Below, piece by piece: positions 60,611 through 64,000 of a stretch of 64,000 bases of DNA. The DNA is from Atherix ibis. Taxonomy: Eukaryota > Arthropoda > Insecta > Diptera > Athericidae. Below the pieces are notes generated by a model. The model was not told the origin of the DNA. It saw only the letters and a list, made by a program, of their open reading frames with translations, and did no database searches. Each line of letters starts with the position of its first letter. The first letter of the stretch is position 1. The position numbers and the translations under genes are program-made. The DNA lies in contig OY282606.1 of NCBI GenBank assembly GCA_958298945.1, positions 44,839,920-44,903,919 on the forward strand, read 5' to 3'.

Positions 60611-63600
60611 CAAATAAAATTATTTTACATAAATTAAAAAAAGAATTATACTAAAATATAAAAAAAAGATCTGCAAAAACGCATATGACGTTTTTTTTTC
60701 GTGTTACTGTATTTGATGCTCCAAGAAATATTGTAGCGCCCGGAATACTCTTATTTATCTCTTATTCTATTTTATTTTATTTGATTCTTAGTTTAAAAAT
60801 TTATTGATATCTATTTAAAATTTTTTAGTAAATTTATTTATACAACTATTAACCAATATAATCAGTATTTTCAAGTAGACTCCAGAGTATTGATAATGCA
60901 TTTTAAGATATATAACTCAAATATAAATTGACATAATATAGAATAATAATAAATGAAATATTAGAACTTTTTTTTACTATACTGATAAGCCTTTTAATTT
61001 TTTTTTTACGTTTGATTAGATTTTATCCTAAGAAATAAATTGTTTTTATTATTTGTCATCATTTTATGCACTTAATAACCAGATAAATGTACTTGAAAAA
61101 ACTTTTATTTTTCGTCCTTAAGATGTGATGTAATTTTTTCTTTGAAATATGGAGATATGAATAAACACGAACCCAATAAGCTATCCTTAATAGACAAGCA
61201 AAAAAAAACCTCCTAAAATTAAGAGGAAAAAGGAAAAAAACATGAACAAAAACAGTTTGCCTGTTACACATTTTATGTAGATAAAATTTTTATGGTTATA
61301 ATGAAAAAATCATAAAACCTCAACTGTATAAATGTTATCAACAAAACCAAAATGTTTCCAGAATACTTAGGTCGTGTGGTGAAATTTAAATATTTTGGAA
61401 TGAGTCTTTTTAGCTCTGGCAAATTTTTTTAAGCTCTATATATATTGTATCTTTAAGTTAATCTATAATTAATTACAGATTAACAAAATACACTGTTCTT
61501 ATTTGCAAATTGTATTCCAATTTTACACTATGAACTTGTAAATTTATAAATTATTTTTCGGTTTAACAAAAATAATAAATATGTTAATCAATAATTATAT
61601 TAGCATAAGTTCTATAATCAAATATAATATATATTACTTATATAATGTAAACACAATGGTAATAAAATTGCACCTGTTCTTAAATGCTGTAAATCGATAA
61701 AAATTCCATTAAAATTAGTGATGAAAGTGACAAAATTTAACGAGTCATACGACTTAAAAGTAATTTTATATGATAACAATTTATATTTAAAAGTAAAATT
61801 TGCGTTTTACTTTTAAATATAATATAAGTAATGAAAGAAAGTTCCAAAAAGTCATATTGGATGAGAGTGATGTGTATTATTGAATAATTAAACGTAAAAT
61901 CTCTAGTCTACATTATCAATAGAGATTTTCTTAGATATTACATACAAATTTGGGAGCATTATCTATAATAATCGATTTAGGATATTTTTTAAATGCGCCA
62001 AAATGTTACACAAAGGAATTTGAGAAATTTTTCAAAGTAATATTGTACACCTGAGCACACTAACGAAGTGTATAATGTGTGGAAGAAATCCATGTTATTG
62101 TGGCTATAAAATTTTGATGTTTACCGAAATGTGTATTGAAATTTTTTTTTATCGTAATGTTTAATAGAAATTTGAATGTTTTGCGTGGTAAATTTTGATT
62201 TTATATACATTATAAAAAATACTATCTTTTAAAAGCATTATTTTATCTTTTAAAATATTTATTTTAAATGATAAGTGAATATCAAATTAAAAATTAATTA
62301 TTTAATTGGCACGGAAGATAATATTGCAAGAATTTGTCAAAAAGATTCTCAAATATTAAGTTTGAAATCATTCAGTCAGTCTAAATTATTTTGTTTGAAA
62401 ATTCCGACCATAACATCGGTGTTGCTGCTGTCATACCAGTTCTCATGTATTCTTCCAAAATACTTGGTTTTCCAGCAAAAACCATTTCGAACTCTTGTTT
62501 GCGTTGCAGAGGAAGAAACTTTGCAAAATTTTCGGCATCTTAAAATAAGGATGGACTATTCCGGAGCCTATTTAACGACGAGATTTATGGATAAAATTAA
62601 GCTGTGGTGGCCTGAATTTATGGATAAAATTAAGTATTAAATACTTAATCCGTATGGATGAGAGGATTCTGCTCGGAAAATCTATAATGGCTACATTTAT
62701 GGTCTAAGAAAGCGAGGGATATATAGTGAAAAAAGTAAGATCTGAATAATGTTTTAAAGCTTAAAAGCAAAAATCTCCTTGAAGATGAACAAACCATTGA
62801 GGTGAGCGTAATGTTTCGTAACTAAAAAGTTATGTACGATTTAGTAATAAAAACTTTGCTTATAAAATACCGAAAAATAAAGTTTTAATAGCTATCACTA
62901 TTGACGATATTTGCAAAATAGAAATACTATATGTGCAGTTCCTTATCTCTGAGCAGAATTAAAAGAAAGAAAATCCCTTGATGAGCTAACAAGTTGAGTA
63001 CATATACGAGTACATACAAATTAAATAGCGTCAATAAGACAAATTCAGCTATAATTCAATAATATAATTTAAAGACAATTTAAATATTTCTATTATTCTG
63101 CACAAAATCCAAGAAAACTTATTTGAAAGTAAAAATAATACAACTGCGATAACTAATTCAAATATTATTAATGTTCATTAATAGTAAATAACTATTCGTC
63201 GTAAAGTTTAAATATTTTTAAAAATAATACGAACAAGTATAAGAGCAGATGATATAGATAAAAATTAATTTAATACATAAAGTATTCATACTACATATAT
63301 CTTAGATTGTACTAGTTGGTGTTGTTCAAAAGTTTTCCGTTTTCCTAATGATAAAACTGCCCAGCATACAACTGTAGTAGTAGTGCTAAAATTATTTCAC
63401 CGTAGTCATTATTGTTGATCCCCAATGTATTCACTTTACTAATTGAACTTCATGAATAATATTTGCTTTTGTAATGTAACTTCTCGTACAACTTATTGTA
63501 TCTATATCAAAGTAGTTTCTAATGTATTTCAAAATGTAATTGCAATAACTCACTTCTAAACTAAATATACTCATGCAGACATACATGTGAATGGAAATAT

Positions 63601-64000
63601 TTACGAATAATATTAGTCCAGGTATATGTGAGGGCATTTATGTTTTTGGTTTGTGAAGAAAACACATGGTCTGTTTATGTAGATTAAATGAACTAAGAAT
63701 GTCGGTAACCCAATTAAGGATAACTTACCCAAATGCACATTATACTTAGAGATACAGAAAATGATTCTATTTATATAAAATATACTTCTAGTATCTGCAT
63801 ATACATATATAGTCGAAGAAATAGTAATACAATTTCAATTTCAAATGCACCATAAAATGAATATGAATGCAGAAATTGCTCATATATGGTTATTATTCCT
63901 AGTCACCTTCGTAAGCTGAGTGCTACTTCTGCTGAAAGCTGAGTTTTTAATAGACTCGGAATAAATTACGTTTTTAACCAGGAAAGACTCTAAACATATT
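60611..64000. other. no gene recognised
   Basis: AT-rich to the window end. A 121-codon frame at 62275-62640 has a small direct repeat at its end (TTTATGGATAAAATTAAG twice) but no recognised family. Confidence 0.4.

Noticed and set aside
62275..62640. 121-codon frame, considered as a Tc1-type transposase
   Set aside because: No catalytic or helix-turn-helix block could be aligned, and the first codon is not ATG.

Overview
The window looks like nuclear DNA from an insect, most likely a fly (Diptera). It is strongly AT-rich. The two supported protein genes have introns with GT..AG ends, most of them only 54-84 bases long. A 12-base E-box palindrome of the kind found in fly core promoters lies upstream of one gene. 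The rest is filled with arthropod-type mobile elements: several mariner lineages, R1-, jockey- and RTE-type non-LTR retrotransposons, and a pogo/Tigger relic. No prokaryotic operons or rRNA operons were seen. The species cannot be named from the sequence.

Genes (1-8035, both minus strand). POLR3C, the RPC3 subunit of RNA polymerase III, runs from 2385 down to about 526 in seven exons that I joined by hand; the last is uncertain and meets an in-frame TAG. Upstream of it, also on the minus strand, five exons (8035-7916, 7827-7766, 5837-5566, 5510-4391, 4323-4170) join without a phase error into a 575-residue protein. It has Cys-rich ends and a long Arg/Asn/Asp repeat in the middle, and I do not recognise it.

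Mobile-element territory (about 9.2-64 kb). Three copies of one mariner family (9283-10502, 22118-23412, 41746-42986) share the terminal sequence AGCTTAAATCCGCTG and carry different damage, including a 58-base-arm foldback in the second. Other mariners lie at 12.8-14.05 kb (irritans type), 20.96-22.08 and 58.9-60.0 kb (another lineage), and 30741-32039, 32.4-33.0 and 51281-52183 (mellifera type). A second DDE transposon family, marked by LTPLDYFLWG, is present as five fragments. A 5'-truncated R1 element with a 25-base poly-A tail sits inside an RTE-type retrotransposon and is flanked by a 17-base target duplication.

The most unusual locus is 38.07-38.79 kb. Five polymerase III RNA sequences lie end to end in one direction with no spacers: U6 (5'-cut), 5S rRNA, U6 (5'-cut), near full-length 7SL RNA, and U6 (3'-cut). 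Before them is a further GC-rich segment ending in a T run. About 200 bases downstream lies a sequence shared with the 3' region of the LINE at 16 kb. This looks like the product of serial end-to-end template jumping by a retrotransposon reverse transcriptase, or of RNA ligation before reverse transcription.

Between these elements are long AT-rich stretches with no recognisable gene, several degenerate tandem arrays (6.4-7.0, 20.4-20.9 and 43.7-44.5 kb) and a few hairpins. All coordinates of degraded elements are approximate; exon boundaries of the two genes are exact as far as splice phase can show.
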